This document shows, one piece after another, positions 38,896 through 50,799 of a stretch of DNA of 64,000 nt. The notes under the pieces are model-generated. The model searched no databases. It worked only from the letters and a program-made list of their open reading frames with translations, and was not told where the DNA came from. The stretch is from Lithospermum erythrorhizon (Eukaryota; Streptophyta; Magnoliopsida; Boraginales; Boraginaceae), in NCBI GenBank assembly GCA_019722365.1, contig JADFUC010001889.1, positions 2,790,001 to 2,854,000 on the forward strand. Reading direction: 5' to 3'. Each line of letters opens with the position of its first letter. The stretch's first letter is position 1. A program made the position numbers and the translations under genes.

Positions 38896-41584
38896 TATTA
38901 GATTAATTCGCAGTACCTCAAATTAATATAATAATTAGATTCCACCTATGATGATAAACTACTATCGACGGGACACTTGCTAATTCATGACAAACAAAAA
39001 AGGAAAGCTAGTCAAACGATACAAGAATTACCCTCGCTCACCATCAACGCGAGAGCTAATCCGTACCGCAGATCCACTAATAACTTTAAAAGAATTATTT
39101 GCTGCGACTCAAGAATCTCTATTCTATGATCTCTCAATTGAGACATTTTCTATAGACGAAAACTCTAATTGTGCCTCATAAATCTCTCAAGACTATTTTT
39201 TTATGATTCTAATATTCGGGAAAGTATCTATAATAATCAAATCAAGAGATACTATTTATAAAGCAAAGGCTTCTTGCCGTAACTAAGTATTACTGGCTCC
39301 AAGTTGCTCAAATTTCCAAGCCTATCCAAACTTGTTCAAAGAAGTCAGGCTTCAAAGACTCGAATTCATCAAGCTTATCTAACTCACCACCAAGCTTATC
39401 CAAATATGACTTCACACTCCAACAATATCTCACTCAAAGCATTGATACCGTCTTCACTATTAGCCCTGAACCCGTTAGCACCCGACCATCATCATCCTTC
39501 AACTCCTACCAAAGCTCGAACCCAACTTCCCGCTTGTCTTCCTCAATCATCCAAGAACATTATTGATTGTCACCAACTTAGATATCGAAGTTAGATATAC
39601 CAAAACCATCGCTCGCTTCTGGGACTTTTCTCCCATGATTCAAATCAAGAAATATATTCTTTCTTCACCGACCTTCTTAGATTTTCTTTCCAGCTGAAAA
39701 CTCTCCTGCTTGATTGTCATCGCGAATCTCTTCTGCTTGGCCTCACCTCCACTTGATCCATTCATCGATGATTCAAAGGTTCTGGATCGTAACATTCTTT
39801 CAGCCTAGCAAAAAATATTAACAGGCCGAGAGACCTCTCACCGCCGTCTCTTTCTTTCCTACGCCTTGCTAACCCCTGGGATGAGATTACAATGACCCCT
39901 TCGTCATGAACTCCATAGGCCATTTCCAATTCTATGACCCCTACAGGCTCCCTTTCTCACCTTCCGTGACCCATCACCAAATGCAATTCCATAACCCAAG
40001 CATCCAATTGACTTATTGAAATAAGATTACCGCATCGCCTTAGGTACATATCCGACTCATAATCTTCCATATGAAATCGCTTGATAACCTCAAATCAACA
40101 TCACCCATACCACAAACATCAAGGATCTCTTCCATCTCTAGCATGAACCTTCCACATCTCCAAAGAACATAATTCTATCATTATGCTACAATCTCCAGCC
40201 GATACGCGAGACGACGCCCATGTAATTTAACACCTAAGAGTCAATGAACTTCACTACCATCGTAATAGCATCTTCAACGCTTACCATACATTGACACTCT
40301 CTCTTTCTTTGTAATGTCTCTAATGCATCTTTCTGCTGCCAATTCCCACCATTCAACCGGCACGTCCGAATCTACCTCGCCACCAAGGTTCCATGGTTGT
40401 TCTTCCTACTTCCACTCTACAACAGCAGCTCCGAATTCACCACACTTGAATTCCTTCAATGAATTTCCTCATCCAAAATCCAGCAACATCTTTAAAGTTT
40501 AGCGGGTCCTTCCCAATGCAGACGTAATTCACCGAATTTCACGGATTCATAACTATTTGGCAACGGCGTGTCAATTAAAAGTTTTCCTGCTAATCATCGG
40601 CTAACAAAACCGAGAAGCAATTGACAATAATGTCGTTCGGGTTATTCAAGTGTGTGTCTTCATGTAAGTAACATCAACCAGCATTCAAATAAAGAAAAAT
40701 TCTTCATGTTAGATACCTTATTATGACTAGCTGGGTTTCTCATACAAATTCGAGCAAGACTTTCATTGTGCCTCTACAAGTGTCTCATTCACATTATTAT
40801 AGACACATTATCGCCCAAATTTCAATTGATCGCCTTTGAACTTTCCTATCTAGTTTGTTCCACTTTCTATAGTCATCTCTTTTCTGCTTCGATAAGCCAT
40901 TCAATGCTCCTTCGTGATACGTATAATCTTCAATTTGAATCTTCCACAGCTGAAAATTAGTTCTATCAAATAGCTTTATACCTTATAGTATCGCAACTCC
41001 TTCATCTCCAATTATACTTAAATTATTTCTTGATTATCACAACTGCCTCCTGATACCAATCAAGTAGGAAGCATGTACAACGTTACTCAATTATGATAAT
41101 ACCTCAAATTTACTGCACTTCAAATACTACCGAATTGACAATCCTATGCTAATTTTAGATGTATGACAAACAAAAAAGGAAAGTAATAAACGACACAAAG
41201 CATCATAATCTGTCAATTCACGCGAGTAGCTATCCAAATCAATGTATCCAATTAATAACTCAAAGAATCGACATGCGACATGCTAACCCTATTCTGATGC
41301 ATCTATCAATTAGATGTTTTCTTATGTATTAAAAACCTAATTACAAGCCTCACAAATCTCTCAAGCACTATTTTTTTAATGATTCTAATATTCGAAAGTA
41401 CAATAATAATCAACCAAAGAGACTTGTTATATTAAAGCAAAGGCTTTATCTAACTAGCGACATGCGCTTCCAAGTCATATCTCCAAACTATCCAAACTTG
41501 TCCATCAAGTTGCCTCAAAGACTTGGCCATCAAGTTATCTAAACTTGGCCACCAAATTATCCAAATATGGCTCACACTCCAACA
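38880..41584 (-). mobile_element. Decayed Copia-type element, minus strand
   Basis: Two strongly diverged LTRs, about 38880-39424 and 41059-41584, share ATGACAAACAAAAAAGGAAAG near their left part and CACACTCCAACA at the right end (minus-strand start TGTTGGAGTG). Left of the right LTR, CTCCTGATACCAA (about 41047-41059) is the complement of a tRNA-Met primer site TTGGTATCAGGAG. On the minus strand around 40090-39900 the frame NKSIGCLGYGIAFGDGSRKV resembles a GAG-pre-integrase domain, then broken. The interior is only about 1.6 kb, so most of gag-pol is gone. The high LTR divergence indicates an old insertion. Confidence 0.6.
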
Positions 41585-43770
41585 CTGCGATCAGACCGGG
41601 TTTTTCATTTTTTTGGGCAAAAAGAAACCAAAATCGATTTTCGGATTTTTCGGATCATGCACCGAACCGTCTTCAAGTAGTGGAAAACCGATTTTTTCGA
41701 TTGACCGATATCCAAATCGTCCAAGAGTTTATGTTTTGGTACGTAGTGCATTCCATCCGACCGACCGCTTTTAAAATCCAAAATCGACAGACGGGTTCGA
41801 TCGGTCCGAATCCGCGCTTTTTTCTTATATCCAACCGAAGTCCTAAATTATGTATTAGTAAGACAAATGAACACATTGAACATCATACTTCCAAGGGAAA
41901 TGCTTAAATAGTAATCTAGTTGAATTCTCGCTATTTATAGTATTCCACCCTCCTTATCTGATTAAATGGAAGTCTCTTTAAAGATATCAGACATATCAAC
42001 ATGGTATGTTAATATTAATGTAAAAAAAATCAATTCTAAAAAATACAACGTTTGAATTTACCCAAAAGAAAATAGAGAAAGCAGCCAAATGTTTGCTCCG
42101 GCTATTTAATTATGTAGCGGTTTCCTACAATTGTCCCAACTTCGCACTCAGTTTGGAGAAACCTTTGGTTGCTTACCCACGGTTTCATCTCCTTTGGTTC
42201 ATGCATGATAATAACTGGAACGGGTTTTATTTGGCCGAAGCCATATACGCCAATAAGATAAAGGCCAGACTAATATATTGTGGCGTTATTACGCCGCCCG
42301 AGATCTATCTAATGACACTCAACGTAGCCAAGCGACCGCGAAGCCTCCTGCTATAAAGAACGATTTTATTCTTTGATCTCACTCTTTGAATGTGGGGGCA
42401 GCCAAATGATAAAAATGACCCATAAAAGTTTAATATATATTTAAACGCCTGCTACTTTATATTTACTCCAGATAGCGAAAGCAAGAAAAAATACATTTTC
42501 AAAAGTCGCGTACAAAAATCTCTTCTGACGCTATTTTAAAGGTCAAAACCAGCGCTTATTCAAAACGACGGAAAGAGAGCTCGTTACCAGAACGAAATTT
42601 AAATTTTAACTTTTAACATGTATGTATTACCTCTGCTTCAAAAATAGATGATTATCTAAAAAATCATTTTTTATAATAATGATTGCTTATAATTGAATTT
42701 TTCATTTCACTGAATCCATTATCTTCCAAGCTACCTCCCAAACTATTATCTTTTCACTCTTGCTCCCTAAGATATCCTTCCTTTCAAATTACCCCCTAAA
42801 GTGATGTTTTGAAGTCGAATTGAATCAAATTTTAATTTGATAAAGGGCAAATTTGAAATTACATGTATTTTATATTTAATGGTACTTTTTATAATAACTT
42901 AACATGTGGGCATATTTTCATAATACTTGGAATAATAATAAACCCCTCCCCTCCCTCAAATCCCCACCACTACCACCAGTAAGTGCTCCTCAATGTCCAA
43001 TCGTCCCTGTCGCATAAACAAAACCACCAACCATTTGTGCAATTTCGAAAAATGAAATTGCAGTTCAAGCTGAGATTAAAGAGGGAGTTGTAATAGCAAA
43101 TACCAACTTAAGTTGTTCACTTCTTCCCTGTCAAATGGGTCACTTTATGGAACCTGTGAAAAAACATAGCAAATGTCACTTTTATCAATTTTCAATTACA
43201 ACAACAATTTTGAGTGCTCCTCAACATCTTTAAAATCGTAAGAACAAAATCTTAAATCTAAACATCCTTTCCTACTTAAAGTTGTTACCCTTCTCTATTA
43301 CATATTATGTTAATTTTAATATAAAACAATTTTAGTTTTTAAATTCAGTTAATAATAACTAGTGATGGTAGTTAATAAACGATAGTCAAGTGATAACTCA
43401 AAGATAAGAATAATTTCCAAGAAACGAAAAAGTTCTTTATAATTTTAACGACCTTTTATAATTCGAACGTATCTTTTATATTTTCACATACATTTTTATA
43501 ATTTCAATATACAAAATTTCTTAATAAATCATCACTTTCATTTAAATAACTCTCTACATGATCATGTAAATTATTGAACAATTTTTGAATTGAATTTGGA
43601 TTAGCATTCCAAAAGTTGAAACGGTTCAGTAGAGGCAGGTAGTAACGCCGCCACAATATCAAAACCATTGGCTCATAGAATGTTGAAACGTCAGGAGCCT
43701 CCAAATATAAATGTAGTACCCCAAAACCACTTATCAATCTTTAATCCCCCACAGTAATATCAAGCCACAA
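41585..43770. other. Intergenic, no gene seen
   Basis: Open frames at 41523-41907 and 42093-42356 have no recognisable domain and no neighbouring exon structure. The rest is AT-rich and uninformative. Confidence 0.4.
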
Positions 43771-43777
43771 GTACGTG

Positions 43778-43786
43778 TATTTATAC
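43778..43786 (+). promoter_or_regulatory. Possible TATA box for the 99-residue gene
   Basis: TATTTATAC about 105 bp before the ATG at 43890, just downstream of a GTACGTG word. Confidence 0.4.
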
Positions 43787-43889
43787 TACTCTTCCTTGTA
43801 TGAATCAGCACTCCTCTCTTTAGTCTATTTTCTTGACTACCTATAAAGTATCACCCTCTTTTTATTGCAACCTAGTCACAAAAATAATT

Positions 43890-44189
43890 ATGGCTTTCAT
43901 AATACCTAATAAAGAGCACACTCCCTCTTTTGAAGAAGCCAAGAAAGTAGTGAATCTCCCTGATCAATTATATCAAACTAATGAAGCTAAAAACGATGTT
44001 ATTTGTAGCCAACTCTACCTCAAATCATCCGAAAGTCTTGATAGAGATGTTGTTCTGAGGCGTATACGTCGTCACAAGACAATGAATAAATTCAAGGGCA
44101 CTTTTGAAGCTTTGAAGGGCACTTCAACTACTACTTCTGCTTTTGAACAAAAATGGTTGGAACTTTGTGATTCATTTTCTTCACCTTAA
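43890..44189 (+). CDS. Small conserved plant protein of unknown function
   Basis: Single exon, 99 residues, ATG at 43890 in a good context (ATTATGGCT). There is no signal peptide or membrane span. The N-terminal part (MAFIIPNKEHTPSFEEAKKV) leads to a patch of conserved look, ICSQLYLKSSESLDRD, and then a basic motif VVLRRIRRHKTMNKFKGTF (about 55-73), which could bind nucleic acid or act as a nuclear signal. The C-terminus is WLELCDSFSSP. I recall similar short plant proteins with the LRRIR-x-HK motif but know no function, so none is given. The coherent composition and promoter-like upstream sequence make it a likely real gene. Confidence 0.7.
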   Translation: MAFIIPNKEHTPSFEEAKKVVNLPDQLYQTNEAKNDVICSQLYLKSSESLDRDVVLRRIRRHKTMNKFKGTFEALKGTSTTTSAFEQKWLELCDSFSSP

Positions 44190-45490
44190 AGGCCAGGTTA
44201 AGGAGATGTGTTGATTTGGGATCAAGAAGGCTACCAACTTCAACTTTCTATGTTTGGGATGATGACTAACATGTTGAAATCTCAAAAGGGGTTGAAGATT
44301 TGAATGAAAAACAGGGCCGAGATATGAGATACTATAGTTTGATTGTAAATATCCTCAAGAAATAATGAGGACTTGTAATCTTGTATCCCATGAGAAAAGA
44401 TCTGTCTATTATGTTGATGAAACTAATGTTGTTACTTTTAAAAATAAAAAACAATTCAAAGTATGTCCTGCAATTCTAGCTACTTGGTAAATATACATCA
44501 AGTTTCAATTATAGAAAGAAAATTACTCCGTATAATATAGACTACAATTGAATTTTATTTATACTGAGTACTGACAAATTAGAAGTAGTGGATATTAAAG
44601 TTGATTTACTCCGTATTTGTATTTATCGGAAGTGGGGATTCAGTATACTGTATTCATCATGATTTTTGTAGATTCGAAGTACCTAGTGGGTTATGATTTG
44701 TGAAGTAGACCAACTTGAATATCCACTATTATCAGAAGATTCAAAAGCATTATTACTTCTTGTTATTGTGTATCGATCTTATGGCTAATAAGTGGAGTAT
44801 TAAGTTGAAAACATTAAAAAAAGCAAGTGATCCGAGTGGTATCCTTCACAGGAAAGTTTAAAATACTACTTCCCTCCAAACAATCGGGACGCTCGATTTT
44901 TTGAAATTAAAGCTTTAATCATCAATTATTAATTGTTCATTATTTTAAAAAATATAAAATTTATATAATTGAATTCTTCTTTGTAAAATATTATAATATT
45001 AATTTTTTAATTTTAATAATATAATATAATTAAAAAATAATCAAGACAAAGATTACCTCGATACAGAATAAAAGCTCAATTGCTTTTGATTGAAAGGAGA
45101 TTTTAGCATTTTAGTGTCACGAGTTCATCAAAATTTAGTTCCCATATATACAAATTTAAGGAAATTCTTCTAAGGCCTCAACGATTCCTGTATTTCAATT
45201 CGAAAATTGATTAAATGTAATTGATCAAATTGTTGTGTGTTAAATATTCATTGAGAGTACATGATAAACTTATTTTCTAATTAATTCTTCTGGCTGGAAT
45301 TGTCAGAAAAATCCCAAATATCTCATTTATTTAAAATTGATCAAATCAATGCTAGAAGAAATAAGCTCTCCGAATAAGATTAAAGCGTCAGATTTTAGAT
45401 GGCAGTTGTTTGTTCGAAGTCAGAAAATGATCTCCAGAAATGGGCTGGGTCAAAGAGAAGCAGCACGAAGAAATTAAAGCGAAAGAAATA
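44190..45490. other. 3' UTR and intergenic
   Basis: Begins with the probable 3' UTR of the 99-residue gene. TTACTCCGTAT words near 44523 and 44610 and TACTTCCCTCC near 44868 look like Stowaway-type MITE remnants. No gene seen. Confidence 0.35.
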
Positions 45491-45771
45491 AATTGATGAA
45501 TCAATTGTATAAGCAAGCTGCTCTTGAAATGCACCAGCTTGACGTCTTTAAGCAGACAATACATGAACTCAGAGGGGTGGAAATACTAACTGCATGAGAT
45601 TGCCACAAGCATGCAATATTTTTAGAATGTAAAAACACATAACATTTGCCGAAAGAACTAATTACCCTATAAAATACCTGCATTTGTCTTCAATGTTCTT
45701 TGCACATCTGGCCACAAGAGACACATGAATAGTATAGAGAATTTTCTTTTCCTCAGATGTCATATAAATCA

Positions 45772-46138
45772 TTATGTATGTTTGCACATCCTCCGGGACA
45801 CAACTTCTTCTGACTTGAATTTGACAATGTCATCCGATGGGTAGATTGCACTGTGGGCTGTGTAGATGGGTTTGTAACAGATGGCTCTGGCATCGAGGCG
45901 GGGTGGCATTGGCATCGAGACAGGTGGCGCTGGCATCAGAGGAAGATGCATGTCTCGAGGCTGTGGCATAGCAGAGGGGGAAATGGCATAGGGGGCAGAT
46001 GGGATATGCTTTTGCTTTGACGCTTTGGTGGAGAAACATGTAGGGACCTGCCAGGCCACAAGTGGAATCAGTGAATGCAAGTAGCATATCTTCACTGTTT
46101 AATAAAAAGAAAACAATAGTCCACCAGCAAAATTTCAT
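45772..46138 (-). other. Possible exon, proline/methionine-rich, unassigned
   Basis: Minus-strand open frame whose peptide has a low-complexity but orderly section, SAMPQPRDMHLPLMPAPPVS and then MPMPPRLDARAICYKP. It reads more like a real C-terminal exon than random AT-rich sequence. A second frame over the same bases is open too. A possible donor (AATCAG then GTTAGT on the minus strand) lies around 46350. I do not recognise the protein and cannot build a full gene, so this is only a candidate exon or fragment. Confidence 0.25.
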
Positions 46139-46329
46139 TACAAAACAATAATTAAGAAGTAAAATTCGTAGTTAGAATCAAAAGTCATGTTAAATGCGAC
46201 AAATGAGAAAAGAAAAGGAGTTTTGTATATAATTCTCTTAGCGACTTCATTCGCCCTGGCTGGCCACATCTTCTTTATTCATTGTAACGCCAAGCTGCAG
46301 GTTAAGCTGCAGGCTCTGTATGAACTATT

Positions 46330-47465
46330 GAGCTTTTAAGGTAACTAACCTGATTTGGAGCAGTCCATTATTAGTTCTGGGAGCCGTATTTACCAGCAAG
46401 CCACATTAAATAGGTAGATAATATAAACAAGAATTTGCAACGAGAAAGGGTATAACCACCATCTTGCTGATGGTTGCTCTGTGTCTGTTATGAATTACTC
46501 CCTCTCCTCAGAATGTCACGGGCAGCTTAATCAATACGCGCTTCAATCGATCAAAATGAATCCAACTATTTCAATACAGTTTCCTCATGCGAAAAACCAA
46601 GATACAGAATCCTCGTTATAAATGACCTGCCCCAATCATAGACGGGGCCCATATACTCCAAAAAATCCCAAAATATTTTTTGAGGAGACTCAAGCTTCCA
46701 CTCTGCAATATTTTATCTCATTCTAGTCATCAACGATGCCATCGTACGTGCTATTGAAGAATTACATGATAATCGATATAATTTTAAGATTTCATCTCTC
46801 TGTAAACGGTAAAAGCATATAATAACAATATTTTGGCTATGCCAAAGTTGCATTTATGTTCAAAAAACTTTAACGATATATTATTTATTAGTTTATTGTT
46901 TCCACTGGTTGCCAACTTTCATTTAGAAATTTAGGGGTGAGGAAAATGTCCTTAATATATTAAATGGATGTAAATCTAATTTGATGCATAAAAGGAATGG
47001 AAGAGGACAATTTAGTAATTATATTCGAGATTATGAGAATAATTGAAATGATAATTTAAATTTGAGGCACAAAATTTTAAACGAATGAATCAATGTTGAA
47101 AGAGTGATTTTTATTTGATGAATAAGAATCACTCATTTAAATCAAACTATACATTTTTTTTATTTTTCATTCCTGTTTGATTTAAGGCGAATAACAATGA
47201 AGTTTAAATTTGATTCCAACGTATTTTATGTAATGTTACTTCATTCTCAGAATTTTTACCTCGAACCTAAGAGAAGTTGGTTTGTTTGTCTCATTGGCAT
47301 ACAATATTCATGTTTCAAGTTTATTTTGCAAGTATTTACTGTTGAAGTTTATGAATACTTGGTTGCCATAAAAAAGCCAGATTGCTTAAGTCAATATCTT
47401 TATCCTAAACACCAAGTTTTCCACTTGGCATGAAACCATAGATAATCATATTGAATACTGATCAA
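46330..47465. other. Intergenic upstream of PsbO
   Basis: No supported gene. The frame at 47197-47433 lies in promoter DNA and has no domain. Confidence 0.4.
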
Positions 47466-47498
47466 CCAATGAAAGAATAGCTTATCCTATCTCTTATC
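47466..47498 (+). promoter_or_regulatory. CCAAT and paired I-box (GATAAG) elements before PsbO
   Basis: CCAAT ends at 47470. CTTATC occurs at 47481-47486 and 47493-47498, each the complement of GATAAG, the I-box core common in light-regulated photosynthesis genes. They lie 120-150 bp upstream of the start codon. Light control is inferred from the motif and gene type. Confidence 0.45.
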
Positions 47499-47616
47499 TT
47501 ATTCAAATCAAAGCCACCAACATAACTTCTCCACACTCTACTACTTCTACTGCTTCTTGTGACAAACAAAAGAAGCTTGCAGGAAAGGAAAGAAACATAA
47601 TCTTGAAAGCCTCAAT

Positions 47617-49144
47617 ATGGCCTCATCTCTGCAAGCTGCAGTTACACTTATGCAACCAAACAAGGTTGGTATTTCATCCAGAAATAATGTTCAATTGAGG
47701 TCTGTTCAAAGCATCAACAAGGCCTTCGGCGTTGAGCCAGCCTCGGCTAGAGTCACTTGCTCTCTTCAAGCTGATATTAAGGATTTGGCTCAGAAGTGCA
47801 CTGATGTCGCCAAGGCGGCTGGCTTCGCTCTAGCTACTTCTGCCCTTCTCGTCTCGGTATGTTTATGGTGCTAACAACATGCTTATATCCAGTTCATTCT
47901 TTAAGTTTGATTATACTATTTGCCTGTCATAATTAATGAACTACAGCTACTTGGACTGAAACTTATGTTAGTTGGCTTAGTATAAATTCAGTACCTTTCC
48001 ATCATTCATATCCTATCTAATGCTTAAGAATAAAAAAATGAATCTGTATTGTTTATGATATTTGTAAGAAACTACTTCATGGTCAGTTTTCAATATTAAA
48101 AATATGATAATCTGATGACATGTTCTAGCACCCTTGACGAGAGAACTCATTTTCTGTGATGCTCCAACTTCATGGTCAAATAATATAATCTTGATCCATC
48201 CATCCCCCCCTGGAGGTAATGAGTGAGTCGACAGAATTGGTTAAGATTTAAGAATGTGGATACTAGATATAAGTAAGTACAAGGTGACTGTTTCATTATG
48301 GTAACTGGTGTTATCTGCCTATACTTCTTCCTAGAAGGTCTTGTTATATGGTATTCTTGATACAACAAAGATAATAATGTGGATTATATGCATGTGGATA
48401 GGGAGCAAATGCTGAAGGAGCCCCCAAGAGGCTAACATTTGATGAGATTCAGAGTAAGACATACCTGGAGGTCAAGGGAACAGGAACAGCCAACCAGTGC
48501 CCAACAATTGAAGGCGGGAGTGACAGCTTTGCCTTCAAGTCTGGGAAATACCAGGCCAAGAAATTCTGTTTGGAGCCAACATCTTTCACTGTAAAAGAGG
48601 CTGAAGTGTGAAGCAGCCAGCCCCTGACTTCCAGAAAACAAAACATGACCCGTTTGACCTACACCCTGAGATTGAGGGACCGTTTGAAGTAAACTCCGAT
48701 GGCAGTGTGAAATTCGAGGAGAAGGATGGAATTGACTACTGCTGTTACAGTTCAGCTTCGGTGGGGAACGTGCCTTCCTCTTCACATCAAAAGAACATAG
48801 CCTCTGGCAAGCCAGAAAGCTTTAGTGGTGAATTCCTTGTGCCATCATACAGGGGTTCCTCATTCCTCGACCCAAAGGGCAGAGGTGGATCTACAGGGTA
48901 TGACAATGCAGTTGCATTGCCTGCTGGAGGCAGAGGAGACGAGGAGGAGCTCAAGAAGGAGAACATCAAGAACACTGCCGCTTCATCAGGAAAGATTACC
49001 TTGAGCGTCACCAAGAGCAAGCCTGAAACTGGAGAAGTAATAGGAGTATTTGAGAGCATTCAGCCATCAGATACTGATTTGGGAGCAAAAGTCCCCAAGG
49101 ATGTCAAAATCCAAGGTGTCTGGTATGCTCAACTCGACTCATAG
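47617..49144 (+). pseudogene. PSBO: PsbO (33-kDa oxygen-evolving protein), frame broken in exon 2
   Basis: Exon 1 is 47617-47856 (80 codons: stromal plus thylakoid transit peptide, with the lumenal cleavage motif SGANA completed in exon 2). Exon 2 starts at 48402, [13 protein letters not shown] being the mature N-terminus. PsbO stabilises the manganese cluster of photosystem II in the thylakoid lumen. The frame is normal until VKEAEV, then TGA at 48609-48611. One base is missing just before it (GAAGTGTG for GAAGGTGTG). The +2 frame then continues to the normal end WYAQLDS at 49142. Between about 48604 and 48792 several small indels scramble two segments, where [11 protein letters not shown] and VTVQLPGGERVPFLFTIK are expected, but their net lengths are multiples of three. 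Sequence on both sides is near perfect. It is either a recent pseudogene or a consensus error; I favour error. Confidence 0.85.
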
Positions 49145-49520
49145 AGAGTTCATGTTGATGTACCAATCATCCAATCCTGATTTTATTATAAGCTTAAAGG
49201 TGTTCAGATTTTCTGTGATCACATCCTAGTAACATGAGACAACCATTATGTTTGTATATTATCATGATTTCTGTATTGGAAGTTAATTTCCTCCAACGTT
49301 TAATAATGAAAAGAAACCACCGGAATGAGAATAGTAAAATGGCAAATGACATGGAAGTAAAACATCAACGCAAGCGAAAAAAACGGACCTTTAGGCTCTT
49401 CGAAAGATTTATTTTCATTTGGACAATCTTGTCGTATCAGACAGAAACAAAAGAAGCTAAAGCTTAAACAAGATATCGTCAAATTTTTATACACCATGAT
49501 GGAAGATTCACAATTTTAAA
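49145..49520. other. PsbO 3' UTR and intergenic
   Basis: Probable 3' UTR, then AT-rich sequence with chance open frames on both strands. Confidence 0.45.
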
Positions 49521-49800
49521 TTAAGAATCCCAAATGCTTACTACAAGCTTGTCACAGTTTGCACAGCCTATCGTCCTTCTCCAGACGAACAAAGCTCCCC
49601 AAGCACCAGCACTAGGTTCAATCGGCATTTGCAAAATGAACTGATATGCCTCTTCTAGATTATCGACTTTGGATGTCAACTTGAATTGAAAAGTACTCCG
49701 TGCCAGGTTCAATTCCATAAGACCATAACCTGCAGTCCCAGAATTGAAAACTGCAAGGCAATCTTCTACAAGCCTAAAATGAGTGCAACCATTTACAACA
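49521..49800 (-). pseudogene. PPR protein fragment (last PPR and E motif)
   Basis: On the minus strand, about 49800-49521 reads as the end of a PLS-type PPR protein: GCTHFRLVEDCLAVFNS, then a loosely matching middle, then VDNLEEAYQFILQMPIEPSA and GAWGALFVW. These match the usual CSHAGLVEEGLxxFNS and LEEAYEFIxxMPIEPDAxVWGALL segments in order and spacing. No start, no further repeats and no DYW domain follow, and several consensus residues are changed. It is unlike the intact gene at 23.6 kb in its residues, so it is probably a relic of a different PPR gene. Confidence 0.6.
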
Positions 49801-50159
49801 CTTTCAAAGTTGATGGAGTTTGGTAGAATTTGTCATATTAGTGAAGAGTGGCAAAGAACTCCGCCTGTGTTAATGCGGCAAACATGGTTCCAAGCCCGGA
49901 TAAAGAAGGGTTGTGTTAGGCCCCCGACACAGTGCAGAAATCGCCGGAACCTTAGAATAGATATGACAAACTATGCTTAGTGAGATAAGCCTTTGTTTGA
50001 TTTTGTTCGGGTACTGAAGAGTGGCAAAGCCCTCACTCATTTCCCATGCATCAAGTTTGCCATTATTTTTCTGTTTCAAGCAATAGAATCTGTTTTAGGC
50101 CGACACCCCTCCCCCCCGGAACTCTCTGATGTCTTTGTTATAGCAGTGAGGCGTGTTTT

Positions 50160-50775
50160 GCTTTATAGCAGACGATTGCGAATACAAAACGAAGAATTAT
50201 GTAAATCTTGAAAATAAAGAGATAGGAATTTAACATAGTATCCTAACAAATTTATTACAAGTATCCAATGACCTTGAAACAAATTCAGCTATAATGGAGG
50301 AACGTATTACGGGCTTGAGCCTTGGTCCGACTCTCGGATAGTATTATCTTTCTCAGGAAGTATAGACTAACTTTACTTGCTATCTAAACTGGTGTGTAGT
50401 ACTTGTTTTGAGGCTAGAATTATAGAATGACAGACGAATCTATTTCATTTTCTGTTATTCACAGAAGATAGAATGTAACAATCGATTCGGGAATTTCTTC
50501 TACCATTCGATAAGCTTTTCTGTGATGAATTTTTAGGTTGGGCTTCAGCCAAATAGAAAGTGTTTATAGAACGAAAAATCATAGCCAGAGCTTAGAACCC
50601 CGCCAATATCAGTCGGGACTTGGCAAGTCTGACCTAAATCGAACTCCTCCCAAACTCCGAATTTTGGCGGCGTCGGCACTTGGTACGATAGAGTGCAACT
50701 CCCGACCTCCTCTCATTTCTTCTGAAAGGCAAGTTCAGGCACATTATTTTGACAGATGCTTACATTCCTCCCTCC
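50160..50775 (-). repeat. Possible third LTR of the 27-31 kb Copia family
   Basis: Around 50208-50260 the sequence matches the inner part of the other LTRs (GAAAATAAAGAGATA, then TTTAAC and ATCCTAACAAAT). A GC-rich stretch with CGGGACTTGG and CTCCCGACCTCC follows in the same relative place. A purine-rich minus-strand run (GGAGGGAGGGAGGAA) sits just right of it, possibly a polypurine tract. The match is patchy. Confidence 0.35.
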
Positions 50776-50799
50776 CTCCACAAAGGAAAGTTTTCAGTC

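Noticed and set aside
47197..47433. 78-residue frame before PsbO
   Set aside because: It lies in promoter DNA, with no domain and no sign of selection.
48608..49144. 178-residue frame as a separate gene
   Set aside because: It is the shifted 3' part of PsbO exon 2, opening only at a GTG just beside the frameshift.
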